DNA from: Centrapalus pauciflorus
Taxonomy: Eukaryota > Streptophyta > Magnoliopsida > Asterales > Asteraceae
DNA length: 64,000 nucleotides
Assembly: GCA_020465985.1 (NCBI GenBank)
Contig: JAANYP010004796.1
Span: 1 to 64,000 of the forward strand
Direction of reading: 5' to 3'
The notes under the pieces are model-generated. The model searched no databases. It was not told where the DNA came from and saw nothing but the letters and a program-made list of their open reading frames with translations. The position numbers were made by a program, and so were the translations under genes. Below are positions 19,892-34,228 of this stretch, piece by piece (the stretch's first letter is position 1; each line of letters begins with the position of its first letter).

Positions 19892-22060
19892 TAAAGGATT
19901 AATTCAACTAAGTACATAGTTAAATTAAGATTAGTAACACTAATCATGCATTAATACACTTACTTTACATTAATGATGCAAGACTAAAACAAATCATTAA
20001 ACAAATGCATTCAAAAGTATTTATAAATTTACATAATAAGGGTAATTCAAGAATACATTCTAAATACATTTATACAAAAAAATGAAAATACATCAAAATA
20101 TCTTTTAAAAATCTGTCCATAGGGAGGTAGAAGTAGGTTTTGACATCATTTTTATAATACACACTTCCATAACCCATCAAAATCAAATCCTTTTCATCAT
20201 CTTCTTTCATCTCATCCAACACTCCACTCAACCTCCATTTGAAAGACCAAGACTTTGCCTATAAATTGAGAGCTTCCCTTTCATTATTCTCACACCAAAA
20301 CTCTTCCTTTTTCTGTCTAAAAATCGGATCCCACACACACACCCACTAAAAACATTTTCATTCAAGTGTTCTTGGTGAAATTCAAGTGTTCTTGGTCCAA
20401 ATCTTGCAAGAGTTCCAACTTCTTCTCAATTTCATACTCCAGATACATCAAAGTAAGTAAATACTAACTTATTTCATCATACAATTATGTTTATATAAGT
20501 CTTGCATAATATATATAATCACCAACAACAACAAGTTTCATAAAAACTCAAGTTTATAAGTTTCTAGTTTTGGTTTTTAAGTTGTTTCTTTAAATGTGTC
20601 TAGAATATATAAACACATCATAAAAGTGTTAATATTATGAAAACAAGTAATATATATGTGTTTTATAACTTGTATACAAATAGTCTTTGAATAAACAACA
20701 AGAATCATAAGTAATTTCAAGTTTATAAACTGCGGATTTTCGGCTATAAATTTATATCGATTTTGAAAAATCATAACTAATTCATAACTTAACGAAATGA
20801 GTTGATTCTTGTCTCAAACATTAGATCTATGACTTAACTATAGATCTGTAAGTTTTCATAATTTATTTTGGAGTTTAAGACCTCCAGAAATTATTTGGGA
20901 AACCGAAAGTTTGACAGCTCAAAAATGGCCAACATAGGGTTTTCAACAAGCTTTTTCCCCAACCTAAACATCTCAAAAAATGGTCATCCTTGACATTAAA
21001 AATTCTTTGTATATAGTAGTTTAATGTCCAAGAGAACCAAAGCCTAAAACGTTTTGGAGCTTGGTCAAAAACAGCCTCAAAGTAGGCCGAAAAACCTTCG
21101 AAAAGCTGGAAAAGTATAGATATATAAACTTGACGTTTTAAGTGGGTTTTATTTATAAACTTGTAATGTTGGGTGACTTAAGACATAAAAATCTATAAAT
21201 ATACATATTATCATATATTAGAGATATTAATTCCTTATTATCATTTAGGAATCGGTTAAACACATCCGGTTTCATCACCCATCAAAAAATGCAAACTTGC
21301 ATTTTTGCGCGTATTTTGCCATCACAAGCTCGGTGAGTCTTCATAGCCCCTATTTTCACTATCTATTGGGGTGGATATACATGCACTGTTTTCATACGGA
21401 CATCAAAACTGTTTATTTCTTATATGTATTACATGTTTGGATCCAACAGCCCTCAAATCATGAACCGTTAGTTGCATTTATTTGTAAGCGCGAATATATT
21501 GTGGATAGAACTATCGGGAGTCATGTCCCCCATCCGGGTTAGTTCGGCTCGGCTAACAGCGGGTGCATATATATTCAACACACGGTATTACGTATGGGAA
21601 TACTGCACAGGTCAAACTCATTTAATTAAGTTTCGGTTGCATGATGGTTTATCTAATACATACACGGATTTTATGATTTATAAATTCAACTCATCTGATA
21701 ATGTCCATACAATTGGTCTTTTCGCGTAAACCTATGAGCTCACCAACAATTTGTTGACCTATTTTAGCATGTATTTTCAGGAGACTGAGACATGCACATT
21801 TATCGGAAGTATTCCAAGGCTTCCGTTCATTTTGGAGTCGCCTCATTTTCAAACTCGGAGATTTACTTGCATCTTTCCGGATAAACTAAATTGTGTATTT
21901 AAATCTTGGTATTTTAAGAACTACTTACGCTGTATTTTGGTTATGTAAAACAATATTTATATTTGAAGTTAAATCAATGTATTTTTGAAAACGTCCATAT
22001 AGTGGTCCTTCGTTATGATTATTGTTACGCTTCCGCGACGTCACGTTTCGTTGCCAACCA
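19892..22060 (+). repeat. LTR copy 1 of a second Ty3-like family (5'-truncated)
   Basis: Collinear with 22258-24526, starting at AAGGATTAATTCAAC (19894 versus 22258). The first roughly 195 bases present in copy 2 are missing and replaced by the end of the Ty3 family A LTR. It contains a TATA box (CCTATAAATTGAG, 20258) and a CAAAGTAAGT donor (GT at 20453). It ends CCAACCA, then one C, then the TG start of copy 2. Confidence 0.85.
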
Positions 22061-22061
22061 C

Positions 22062-24544
<2,483 letters not shown>

Positions 24545-25145
24545 CCCTTGACTTCTGAAAACTCAGAAACCCTCATCTCAGTTGATATACCATCAAATTC
24601 AGAAGTAAATCCCCAAATTTCCTATCTGGACGTGAACCCCAATCAAGACCAACTTCAACCTTACCCACATACCTTCAAATGGACAAGGAATCACCCACCT
24701 GAAAACATAATAGGTGATCCTTCTGCTTAGTTTTAAAACCAGAAGAGCTACCATGAACGAATGCTTATTCTCAAATTTTTTGAGTAAAATTGAGCCAAAG
24801 AATGTGCAATTATCTTTTGAAATGTGGATTTAACAAAGGTGCAGTGAATACAATCCTGTTTATAAAACGTCACGGTCCAGATATCATAGTTATTCAAATA
24901 TATGTAGATGATATAATATTTGGGTCTACAAAACCTGAGTTTTGCAAGAAAATTGCATTCTTAATGTCCCAAAAATTTGAAATGAGCATGATGGGAGAAA
25001 TTAATTTTTTCTTGGGTTTACAAGTAAAACAACTGACTGATGACATTTTCATCAATTAGTCCAAATATATTCAAGATATGTTAAAGAAATTTAACATGGT
25101 CAATAGTACACCCATGAAAACTCCTATGGCTCCGGATTCTAAATT
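24545..25145 (+). pseudogene. Copia pol remnant: linker and partial reverse transcriptase
   Basis: 24545-24730 encodes the linker between integrase and RT, ending in HPPENIIGDPSA. After several frame breaks, 24787-25145 encodes the catalytic part of copia RT, with IYVDDIIFGST (catalytic YVDD), FEMSMMGEINFFLGLQVKQ and MKTPMAP. The N-terminal fingers (about 130 residues) are deleted. One in-frame TAG follows FIN at 25057. Only a remnant; non-functional. Confidence 0.85.
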
Positions 25146-25156
25146 GACACTCCGCC

Positions 25157-26946
25157 CCACGTGACCGACCCTCTTTCTTTCACGATTCACTCCCCACCTA
25201 TACACGCATCGCACAATGCCTTTGTGGCTTCCCCTAGAGCTACCTCTGTCGCGGCTCAACAAACTTCTGGATCTGCGCATCCCATAGTGGAGCCAGAAAT
25301 GACAGAAGGAAGACCTGAAGTGGATCCATCTATGCCATCCACTTCAGGCCATCTCCCAATAACTATCGAGATGTTAACGGCAGCTATACGTGCTGCCGGT
25401 GTTGTTACACAGGCTACCCTGGACACCCATAATGAGGCTGCCGAGGAACAACATACCGCCCTTTTATCCTTAATTAAAGGTTAGGTTATCGCTTCTGAGG
25501 ATGTGCCTCCACCAGGGACCCGCTCAGTCCAATTAATGATTCAGGAGCTCTCCGACAAAATGGAATGCGCAGAACCGCCTTATCCTTCAAGTCCAGGAGC
25601 AACTGAACACCCGAATGGACCGTCTAGAGTCGGCAGTCATCGAGCTACAGTACCGTCCTCAGGATGAGTCCCAGAAACGAAAGCATGACGATCAGGACGA
25701 CCCTGATCGCCATGAGGGGGAGAAGCGCCAGAAAACTCAGTCTGAGGACCCAATGTGGATTGTAGGGGGAGCAGATGCAGAATCAACAGAGGTTTAGGGG
25801 TCAGGGGAAAAGATGCAAGAGGCTCAGGAATATCTGATGATAGAAGACGAGCCCATGTTCGAGGGTCCAGCTCCACTGGATCCAATGACAGCTTTGGTTG
25901 AGTTCGAGCCCGTTCACGAAAAAGTTGAAATCATATTGGTGTCTGACTCAGACTCCGATACTGAGGACAACGAACCTTTAATCATTCCTAAGCCTGAGCC
26001 CGAATCACCTAAAAAGTCATCATCTTCCTCCTTTGATTTCCTAAACTCACCACCACCAGCTCCACAACAAGAATTCTATCATCCATCCACGCTCCCCCAT
26101 CACTAAAAGAATCCCATATAGTCCAAAGCCCGCCAAGATCTCCAAGTCCTCACCTAGTCCAACAAACTCAACAACCAGGTCCTTCACAAACCACAAGGGT
26201 AGATTCCTTTGATGACACTCCTCTAGGACCCGGTGAATATAGGACAGATGATATATATTGGGTAGGCCGATATTCAAAGGGTGAGGTATAAACACTACCA
26301 CCTGAAAAGAAAGAGGAACTAAGACAAGAACGACGGGGGACAATCTTAAAACTGTTAGAAGCAAAAAAAAAAAAAACCAGAAATAGAAGAACCGCCCGTT
26401 CAGGGAAAGGAGGTCCAAGGTCTCAAAGTCAAAGATAAAGAAACTCCTGACCATCACCATGTGCAGAAGAGCAAAAGTTTTCTATCCTTCCTTTCAGGTA
26501 GAAAGAGAAGATGGCACGGTTGAGGAATTCTACGAGAATGACCTGGACTTCATAAATGTGGATGACGTTGAATTCTTGCACAACCGATTGAAAAATCATA
26601 TTAAAGAGCGCCTGTCTCGCATGACTGCCGTAGGTGCCCTTGTTCGAAGTATGAACCGCCGCTCTATTATCATGTGGCTCAGAGACTTCCAAACGGCGAT
26701 ACAGAGCGTGATGGTTAAAGTGGGCCTACGAGCACCTGACCAAGACAGCTTCCTTCTCGCCCACCATCCTGCCTACAGAGTTATCTTTAGAGGAGGCCCG
26801 GGTGTCATTTTTGTGAATCAGAATGTCTACAAGAGGTTCATGCGCTTTGAGGATCTTCCCTGTTATTCCGACGGTACTCTTAGAATGGTTAGAGCTGCGC
26901 TTTCTCAAAAAGTCCAAAAATATGATGCTCAACCAGATCCATAACA
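25157..26946 (+). pseudogene. Accessory ORF2 remnant of fragment B
   Basis: Successive frames 25161-25484, 25615-25797, 25813-26106 and 26459-26944 align in order with the second half of the family-2 ORF2. They contain an Ala/Thr-rich helical part, a basic block (KRKHDDQDDPDRHEGEKRQK) matching KRKHDVHDYDFDDAPHEGEK in the neighbouring element, acidic and Pro-rich stretches, and a C-terminal domain starting VFYPSFQVEREDG, which matches IFYPTFTVTRADG. Stops and frameshifts separate the blocks. No enzymatic motif is seen; function unknown. Confidence 0.7.
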
Positions 26947-27084
26947 AAGATGCTCACCAAAGGAAATTCAGGATACCCTCAGCGGCATTGAACTCCTGAA
27001 GATTCAACGTCATCCTTAGACTCCACGAATCTACAGACCATGCCAAAGTTCCAGGACCTCCACGTTGATCGAAAAGGGCGAGAT

Positions 27085-27393
27085 TGTTAGATATTTAATT
27101 TCGATCATGTGGACTTATTTTGTAATAATTATTTTGTTAATGTTAGTCTTGTATTTTTTTCCTTGTTAGTTTATTTTCATTGTAAAAGTCAAGGGGCCAA
27201 ATGTGACAATGCTCCAAAGTTAATTAAAGGAGCCTAGAAATAGGCTCATAGGGTTGTAAATGTTGCATACGGTTGAATATACAAAGAAATTGTTCCAGCC
27301 GCCACTTTTGTGATTCTCCCAACATTCTCTTTGTCTTCTTCATCATTACACAATTATTGAGTATTATTCTTCTTGTGTTTGATATAAGAAACA
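27085..27393 (+). repeat. 3' LTR of fragment B
   Basis: A purine-rich AAAAGGGCGAGAT tract is followed by TGTTAGATAT. The proposed end is AAACA at 27393, where coding similarity to copia RNase H begins. The end is inferred. Confidence 0.5.
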
Positions 27394-27399
27394 ATCATG

Positions 27400-28004
27400 T
27401 GCTGATTACTACTGGGAATACATTACAACATCAGGCACATCCTAAAGAATCACATTTGGCTGCTGCCAAATGTATTTTAAGATATCTAAAGGGAACTCCA
27501 AACATAGGTTTGTGGTATCCCCGGGAATTCTCATTTACATTAACTGCCTTATCTGATGCTGATCACACAAGTGACAAAATGGATCGTAAAAGCACATTAG
27601 GAGCAGTACAATTCCTAGGTGACAATCCCGTCTGCTGGTCATCCAAGAAACAAAATTGTGTATCCCTGTCTACAGCAGAAGCTGAATACGTCGCAGTATC
27701 GTCGTGCTGTTCACAAGTGTCGTGGATGAAGAGCCAACTCAGAGACTACAGGTTTACACCGGAAAATGTTCCCATTTATTGTTATTCTCAAAGTGCAACA
27801 GCTATAGCTTTAAATCCGGTGCAACATTCAAAAACCAAACACATTGACATCCGGTATCATTTTATAAAAGATCATGTAGAAAATGGTAATATATAATTAT
27901 ATTTTGTACCTACTGAATATCAATTAGCTGATTTGTTTACCAAAGCCTTAGATGAAAAAAGATTTAATTTTTTGGTATACAAATTGGTTATGTTGAATCG
28001 TTAG
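27400..28004 (+). pseudogene. Copia RNase H domain (family 2), stop-containing
   Basis: Continues the pol of the surrounding element after fragment B, from KESHLAAAKCILRYLKGTP through DRKSTLGAVQFLG, SSKKQNCVSLSTAEAEYVA and KTKHIDIRYHFI to the LVMLNR* terminus of copia pol. RNase H degrades RNA in the RNA-DNA hybrid during reverse transcription. The expected DADH/E/D pattern (SDADHTSD, AEAEY) is largely recognisable. A TAA interrupts the frame near 27894, and there is no contiguous RT, so it is non-functional. Confidence 0.85.
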
Positions 28005-29246
28005 ATATAAACATTCAGTAGTTACCAAATATAATTTCAAATTTAATATTTTTTATTTGATTAAATATGTTGTTAATCTCATGTGCTTTTAAAGTTTAAT
28101 TTTTTAGAGTTTAACATATTCGGATTCTCATGTGCAGGGGGAGCAGACAGAGAGTTTATATGATTCTTTAAAGTCTGATAAATTTTTATCTGATTTTTTT
28201 GTGGGCGAGCTGTTTTTTTAAAGAGATATTCATCTGAGGAGGAGCTAAACTGCAAAATCAAGGGGAGCAACTTTTTTATCTTTTATTTTTTTGTTAGTTA
28301 ATTTTTTTTTGTTTTTGTTTTAATTAGTTGTTATTTTTTTATGTTCAATTTTTTTTTTGTTTGTGAAAATTTTTTTCTTTCTTTTTTTATTTTTTGGTTT
28401 GTACATAAAAGGGCTTAAATTGTGTAAAGTGAGAATGGGCTTTGATATTTTTAAAATGGGCCGGGTGAAGTCAAATTTTCAAATTTGACTATAAATTTGA
28501 AATTTGTATTTCAAAACAACTTTTCCAATCTCATCGATTACTATTCCCTTTCTTCTCCAAACCCATTCTCCAATTTTCTTACCAATGAAGAAACCTCAAG
28601 TCTGATAAAGAATTTTAATTTCCTAATTTTAATTTTAAGTGTTTTTTTTCAGATTCTGTTTTTCGAGTTTTATGCATATCTAGTTTATTGTGTGTTTGTG
28701 TTCGTCAATGTGAACTATGTATATTTCTGTTTTGTCGATTAAGTGTTGCATATATGAAATTGATAGTGTGTTTGTTTTCATATGGATATTATGGACTTGT
28801 AATCAAATTTCAAGTTCTAATTCCAAACACACGACAATAATTTTGGATTTAAAGTTTTCAAACTTTTGAGTTCTTGAAACTCTGAAATTTTGATTTTTTG
28901 GAATGAAATAGTTGTTTCTGGACAATGTTCAGTAACAAATAATGTTTAAAATCAAATTTCGAGTAAGTAACTTTTAATGCATAGTCACAAATGTCCATAA
29001 AATGATTTTTGAAAATTTTTCACTGACTTTCTGGACTTAGAAAATTTAAACTTGTTAACTCGATCAAAACTCCATTCGACAAATATTATGTTTTGATCGA
29101 GTTGCATGAAGTTCTATTCCCGATGCTTTAAACAGTAAAACACATATTTTTCTAATTTCAAGCAAAATGTTTTATTTTTCTATTTGCAGGATTTCATTTG
29201 TTTATCTGTTGTTTCTAACATGTCTATTATTTTTCACAGGTTTCAA
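28005..29246 (+). promoter_or_regulatory. Pol-ORF2 spacer with promoter-like motifs and a 3' splice site
   Basis: About 1.2 kb between pol and the accessory ORF. It begins with polypurine-like AGGGGGAGC and AGGGGAGC segments (about 28136, 28261), then a long T-rich run. Promoter-like motifs follow: GGGCTT (28411), TGGGCTTT (28436), TGGGCC (28457) and TATAAATTT (28490). Further down, the pyrimidine-rich TATTTTTCACAG ends at 29239, seven bases before the ORF2 ATG. The same motif order recurs in the minus-strand copy. I infer an internal promoter with a 5'-UTR intron; the donor is not identified. Confidence 0.5.
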
Positions 29247-32200
29247 ATGGCTTCCTAAGCTCAATCCCAACAATCAAATTTATCTGATTCACATTCCTCA
29301 TCAAACCATACACTAGTATCAAAAGTAGTGAAATCTGCCTCTGTTACCGGACGTTCACCTTCATCACCCATACCAGATACTCACCTAGTCAAAACCATAT
29401 ATTGCTTACCGTTTCGTGACTATAATCACTGTCTTGATCCAAAAATCATAAAATTCAGCCATCCTATAATTGTAGACATCCTTAAAGAGCATCCTTTGGG
29501 CTATCTACTCCAATATAAACCTTCTATCCCCCAAGTGTACTTGCAACAATTCTGGCATACCATCAAGTTCGTACCGGTTGATGGTAATCATCACTTCAAG
29601 GTTACCATTGATCAATTTAAGGCAAAGATCACACTTGCCAGGCTCCGACATAACCTATTTCTACCGCGTCGAATTGATACCGTCAACTTTCCGGAAATAG
29701 CAGATTATGAAGACTTTGTATCCGTTGAAGAGCTCGTTCATGATTTAATATGCTTAGGATATTCCAAACCTCTACCGAAGAGCTCCAAGTTTCATAGAAA
29801 TGTTCTTAATGGAGAGTGGTATACGTTATTTGGCATTGTCAACAGATGTACGACGTCTAAGCATACCGGTATTGATAGAGGGAGCATACATTGCCTGAGA
29901 ATTTTTCATGGGATTGCCTTCAATAAACATTACGACTATGCTCAGTGTATTTGGGAGGATTTAAAAGAAGTGGTGTTAGCAAAGACAACTAATAGAGTAA
30001 GAAAATTTGTACCACTTGAACGATTCATTCAAATCTTGATAAGGGGCATCTTAAGGGCCAATGAACAAATCCCAAAAAGATCAAATGCTCAGAAGTGCCC
30101 AGATTATGTGATGACGAGTCTTCATGGGATACAGGATACACCTGATGCAAATGTGATGCCAATTCCAGAAGCTCTATTAAAGTATGCAGATCAAGAGAGT
30201 GAGCATGTCAAGTTATACAGAATAGATCACGCTCTTATAGAAACCCAAAAACCTTGTTTTCTTAACCAGGGAGCAATAGGTGAGCAGGAACATCAGTACG
30301 GGGCTGATGTTCAGGACAACCAACTTGAGAGTGAGGGTGTAGAGGAGCAAGTTAGGGGAGGTGAGAGAAGCTCAGATTCAGAAAGAACATTATCAAATAT
30401 TGTTGAAGGAGCTGATGAAGGTTATGATGATGATGAGGATGGAAATGATGCACAAGAGGGTGGTGCTGGAATGGTTGAATTTTCTATCGTTGAAAGCTTT
30501 CCGGAGCTTGATATTATTGAGATAGCTAGGGAGAGTGTGAGGGAGTTCCCAAGCCTAAAAAGTCGAGATCTAGCCAAATCTGTTGTTGGCTCTCAAATGG
30601 GAGTCGACATTGAATCAGTCAGTATCCAACTGACGACTGCACACCCCCTCAGCCACTCATTTTCCTCTCAACAGGAAGATATTTCACTTTCTCACCGGGA
30701 TCAAGCACAAAATCCATCCTTAAAACCTTTGGATTTCATGGATATTAAATATAGTACACAACTGCTCGGGTGTACAACTTCAGTTCTTGTACATGATATA
30801 GAACTGATACACACTAGGTTACTTGAGTCGACTTCATATGTTGAAGTGAGTACAGTTGAACTGAGTGTTCCTGCCAGAACAACCTTAGTGTCAGAAGCAT
30901 CTGTTGCTCCATCACTTGAAGAGGTTGGAAGACCAGTCAGAGCCACAACATTGCCAACTCTGAGCACTGGCCACGCAGACGTTCTTTCTACAAGTTTGAC
31001 TGTTGTGACAACTGGAAGTCTAAGTGACCCAGTGGTTAGACTTTCCCCATTTGTTACTGAAGCCAAACTGACTGAAGCCTTAAATGAAGCAGTTGCTGGA
31101 GTATCAAATCAGATGACGAGTCAGTTTTCTGAGATGATGGATCAGATGGCTAATATTTATAAACTATTGAAGGGCAAGAATGTAACTGAAGATGTGAAAC
31201 AAAGAGATCCAAATCAAGCGATTGACGAGTTAAGAGAGTTTGTATTCAATCAATTTGACGAGATGTGAGAAAGGATGATTGGGCTAGAGAGCACTGTGAT
31301 TACAACTTTAGGAGATATGTCTGAGCGGATATCTACTGTGGAACAGACACGTAAGTCACAAGCTTCTGCTCCGAAAAGAAAACATGATGTCCATGATTAT
31401 GACTTCGATGATGCTCCTCATGAGGGGGAGAAGAGGAGGAAGCTTGGTGAGCAAAGTTCTGGTCTTTTAATGATAACCTATCCAAAGAAGGAAGAAAAAG
31501 AGTCGGAAGGGAAAGAAGTTGGTGAAGCAGGGAGCTCCAAAGAAAAACCTGTTGATGCTCAAAGCGAGCTGGAATTGATTCTTCATGAAGATGTTCCAGT
31601 TCCTTTAAGTATTCAATCAGAAAATTATAACTTTAAAAAATATGAAGATTCTGATGATGCTCAAGGACAGACTTTATTGATTGAAGGAGTAGAGAAAGAA
31701 GTGGAGATTGAATTGTCTGATGATGACGATATGTTTGATTCGACTGATGTATCTTTAAGAGCTGACAAGATAGAAGAAGAAGAGGATATTATATAGGAGA
31801 TATTAAAAAGATGATGTGCCGAAACCCACAGTTGAAAAGCCTGAGGTTACGGTTATTGTGAAAGAAGAGGAAGTAGAACAGTTTCCAGCTGAGAACGTTT
31901 TGCCACAAGTTGTTAATGAACTGAATGAGGTAGAAGTTATGCACAGATTCTTCAATGAATATATCTTGGCTGATGAGTCACAAAAACAACATCGATTGAG
32001 GTTGAAGCTCAACAGATTGTCCAGAAGGAAATCAGACATATACTGACACTGCTCAATGTAGATAAGATAAGTAAAAAGAAGATTAAATTGTTGGAATTAT
32101 CTGCGAAGCAAACTGCTGTATATATCAGAAAGAGGAACAAACTTCCATATCTTGAAGATCACTTGGAAAAGAAAATATTTTGTAAGAAGCAAGCTCCGTG

Positions 32201-32942
32201 TACATTTTTGAAGCTATTCAGAGTTTTGGAGCCGAATATGCCAAACTTAGCAAATTATGCGAGCTTCTTGCAAAATAAAGCTCAGTCGGTGGATAAGGTC
32301 CGAAGTGAGTTTAGGATAGTTGATTTGGTTAAGAATGAAAAGGATCATTTTGTTAAGATCTTCTATCCTACCTTCACCGTAACCAGAGCTGATGGAAATA
32401 CTTATTCATTCACTGAGGCTGATATGTTTGGAATGCATTTGGTTGACATTGAAGATTTATTTGATGAGCTGTGTAGAAATAAGAGAAATGAGCATTGTAG
32501 ATTTGCACTAAAGACTATATTTCACTTCATGCACACCAAATTGGTGCTTATGTCTGTGCAAGATCTACAGATAGGAGTTGAAAGAGGGATGAGAAAGATA
32601 AATATCACTGCTCCTAATCATTTTATCAAGTTATCAGAAGATTTAAAAGAATATCAAGTCATTATGGTCAAGCATCTTGCTGTAATGTATAAAGACAAAG
32701 ATAAGAAGTTGAGAGCTATGCGAAGCATTGAACAGAATAAGTTTGTTGATGGAACACTTCAAAAGGTGATAAATGGCTTGAAAGGAAAGTTAGGAGCTGA
32801 CAAGAAAAGAAAGACAAAGAAGGGAGCATTGAGTGTATATGGTAGAAAGTTCATGGTTGAATTCATCTCAAAGATTAATTGGAGGCTGTCTAACAGAAAA
32901 ATTATCAGGCCTTTTGAAATGAAGCTGGGACTGAAAAACTGA
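29247..32942 (+). pseudogene. Accessory ORF2 of family 2 (uncharacterised), broken
   Basis: The ATG at 29247 follows a 3' splice-site consensus by seven bases. Codon 4 is TAA, after which a 646-codon frame stays open from at least 29328 to 31268. Further frames at 31275-31796, 31816-32046 and 32088-32942 continue it with small breaks. The order is: N-terminal conserved domain (HPLGYLLQYKP..., VYLQQFWHTIKF), acidic stretch (about 30340-30480), Ser/Thr-rich region, coiled-coil-like segment (31060-31350), basic KRKHD...GEKRRKL block, acidic stretch, and a C-terminal domain (KIFYPTFTVTRADG). The N-terminal domain aligns in pattern with the Sirevirus-like ORF2 at 57999-62168. No signal peptide or membrane segment is visible. 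Function unknown. Confidence 0.7.
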
Positions 32943-32962
32943 AGACTTAGTCTAATTCATCA

Positions 32963-32973
32963 AAGGGGGAGAA
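32963..32973 (+). promoter_or_regulatory. Polypurine tract of family 2
   Basis: AAGGGGGAGAA immediately before the 3' LTR; would prime plus-strand DNA synthesis. Confidence 0.8.
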
Positions 32974-33265
32974 TGTTAGAATCAAGTTTAGATTGATGAA
33001 TTAAATAAGTCTAGGGTATATTTTGTAATTATAGCGTAATTGACTTTTGCATATAAATAGGAAATTCCTTTTGTAAAAGAATAGATCTGACATTGTAATT
33101 ACACGGATTGATTTGCACGAAAATTCAGAGAGGACTAGGGCTATAGTGTTCACATTTCCAATATTCATTGTAATCCTATTTTGGTGCAATAATCATTCGG
33201 TTAGTTGTTTGATTCTATTCTTAATCTTTTCTATTGAATGTTTGATTGATTATACTGGAATAACA
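32974..33265 (+). repeat. 3' LTR of family 2 (292 bp)
   Basis: TGTTAGAATC...AATAACA, with a TATA box (CATATAAATAGG, about 33050). The right end is fixed by the point at which minus-strand ORF2 similarity begins. Confidence 0.75.
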
Positions 33266-34228
33266 CGATATAATCTCACGCTCTCTGATCTCTCATCAGC
33301 GTACCATATGGGATTGGAAGTATGTTGGCGTTTGGATCATCCCGGTTACTGTATAAGCTCATCGTTACATGATCTGTGCACTTCTGTGAATTTGCCCTCT
33401 TTGGAATTTTGTCGTTTGCCCTCAAAATGCCACGAATAAGGATTTAAATAAATCTTTGTAGAGGCACAAAACGTCTAGCTCTATTAGTGGTCTTTGCAAG
33501 CACCACTTCTTTGAGATCTTCCCCTACGTATTGGGCAAAGTCATAATGCTTATTAAATGCAACTCCGTGAAAGATTAGGAGTGAATGTTTGCTGCCTCTG
33601 TCAATGCAAGTATGTTTTGAGGTTATACACCTATTCAAAATGCAAAATAGGGTATATCATTCTCCGTTCAGGCCGTTACGATGAAATAAAGAACTCTTGG
33701 GCAATGGCTTTGTATATCTGAGGCTGATAATGTCTCTGCACATTTGTTCTTCAGATACAAAATCTTCAAAGTCGACAAGATCAGGAAAGTTCTGCCTATC
33801 TATCTTCCTCGGTAGAAATAGATTGTGTCAAAGTCTGGCCAATGTGATCTTATCTTTGAACTGGTCAATAGTGACCATGGAATGATGATCACCGACATCA
33901 GGTACGAACTTGATAGTGTGCAAGAATTGGTGCAAGTAGATAAATGGAATGGTAGGCTTATATTGCACAAGGTAGCCCATGGGATGTCCTTTCTGAATCT
34001 CAACTATCACTGGGTGGCTTACTTTTATAATAGATGAGTCCAGTCTATGGTTATTGTCTAATGGTGTAAATAGTGTTTGGGTTTCAGAAGATGGGTTTCA
34101 GGGATGGGTGATGTAGGTTTGGGACCAGCAATTGAGGTTGATTTGACTGGTTTAGATGCAATGGTATGGTTAGATGAGGATTGGGAATTTGAGGATTTTG
34201 AATTATGTGTGGGTGTCGGGGAAGCCAT
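33266..34228 (-). pseudogene. Accessory ORF2 of the minus-strand family-2 copy (5' half)
   Basis: The ATG at 34228 follows a TTATTTTTACAG acceptor by eight bases. The first about 50 codons are open and match the plus copy (SKSSNSQSSSNHT; SPIPETHL versus SPIPDTHL). The conserved N-terminal domain then follows in shifted frames: GHPMGYLVQYKPTIP, LHQFLHTIKFVPDVGDHH, CIDRGSKHSLLIFHGVAFNK, VVLAKTTNRARRFVPLQRFI. It ends at an RLYR block exactly where the neighbouring LTR ends. Several frameshifts make it non-coding. Unlike the plus copy, codon 4 is not a stop. Confidence 0.7.

Larger units (their letters stand above)
25146..27393 (+). mobile_element. Inserted copia fragment B (ORF2 part plus 3' LTR)
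   Basis: Interrupts the RT of the surrounding element: RT coding stops at 25145 and RNase H resumes after 27393. It carries a decayed accessory-ORF2 C-terminal half and a short LTR (about 27085-27393). A direct target duplication is not visible, and about 50 RT codons are missing. The insertion was therefore accompanied by deletion, or the fragment is what remains after illegitimate recombination between related elements. Confidence 0.65.
24545..33265 (+). mobile_element. Copia element 'family 2', 5'-truncated, interrupted
   Basis: Ty1/copia order is visible: integrase-RT linker, RT, RNase H, spacer, accessory ORF2, purine tract, 3' LTR. The 5' LTR, gag, protease and integrase are missing, cut off at the tandem LTRs. 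A related fragment (25146-27393) interrupts RT, with loss of about 50 codons. The 3' LTR (32974-33265) ends exactly where the minus-strand family-2 copy begins, in the middle of that copy's ORF2. Carrying a long ORF after pol is a Sirevirus-type feature. Confidence 0.8.

Noticed and set aside
25637..26460. Minus-strand frames opposite fragment B (also 30701-31066, 46370-46861, 47308-47864, 60503-61692)
   Set aside because: They are antisense shadows of ORF2 coding sequence and show no independent features.
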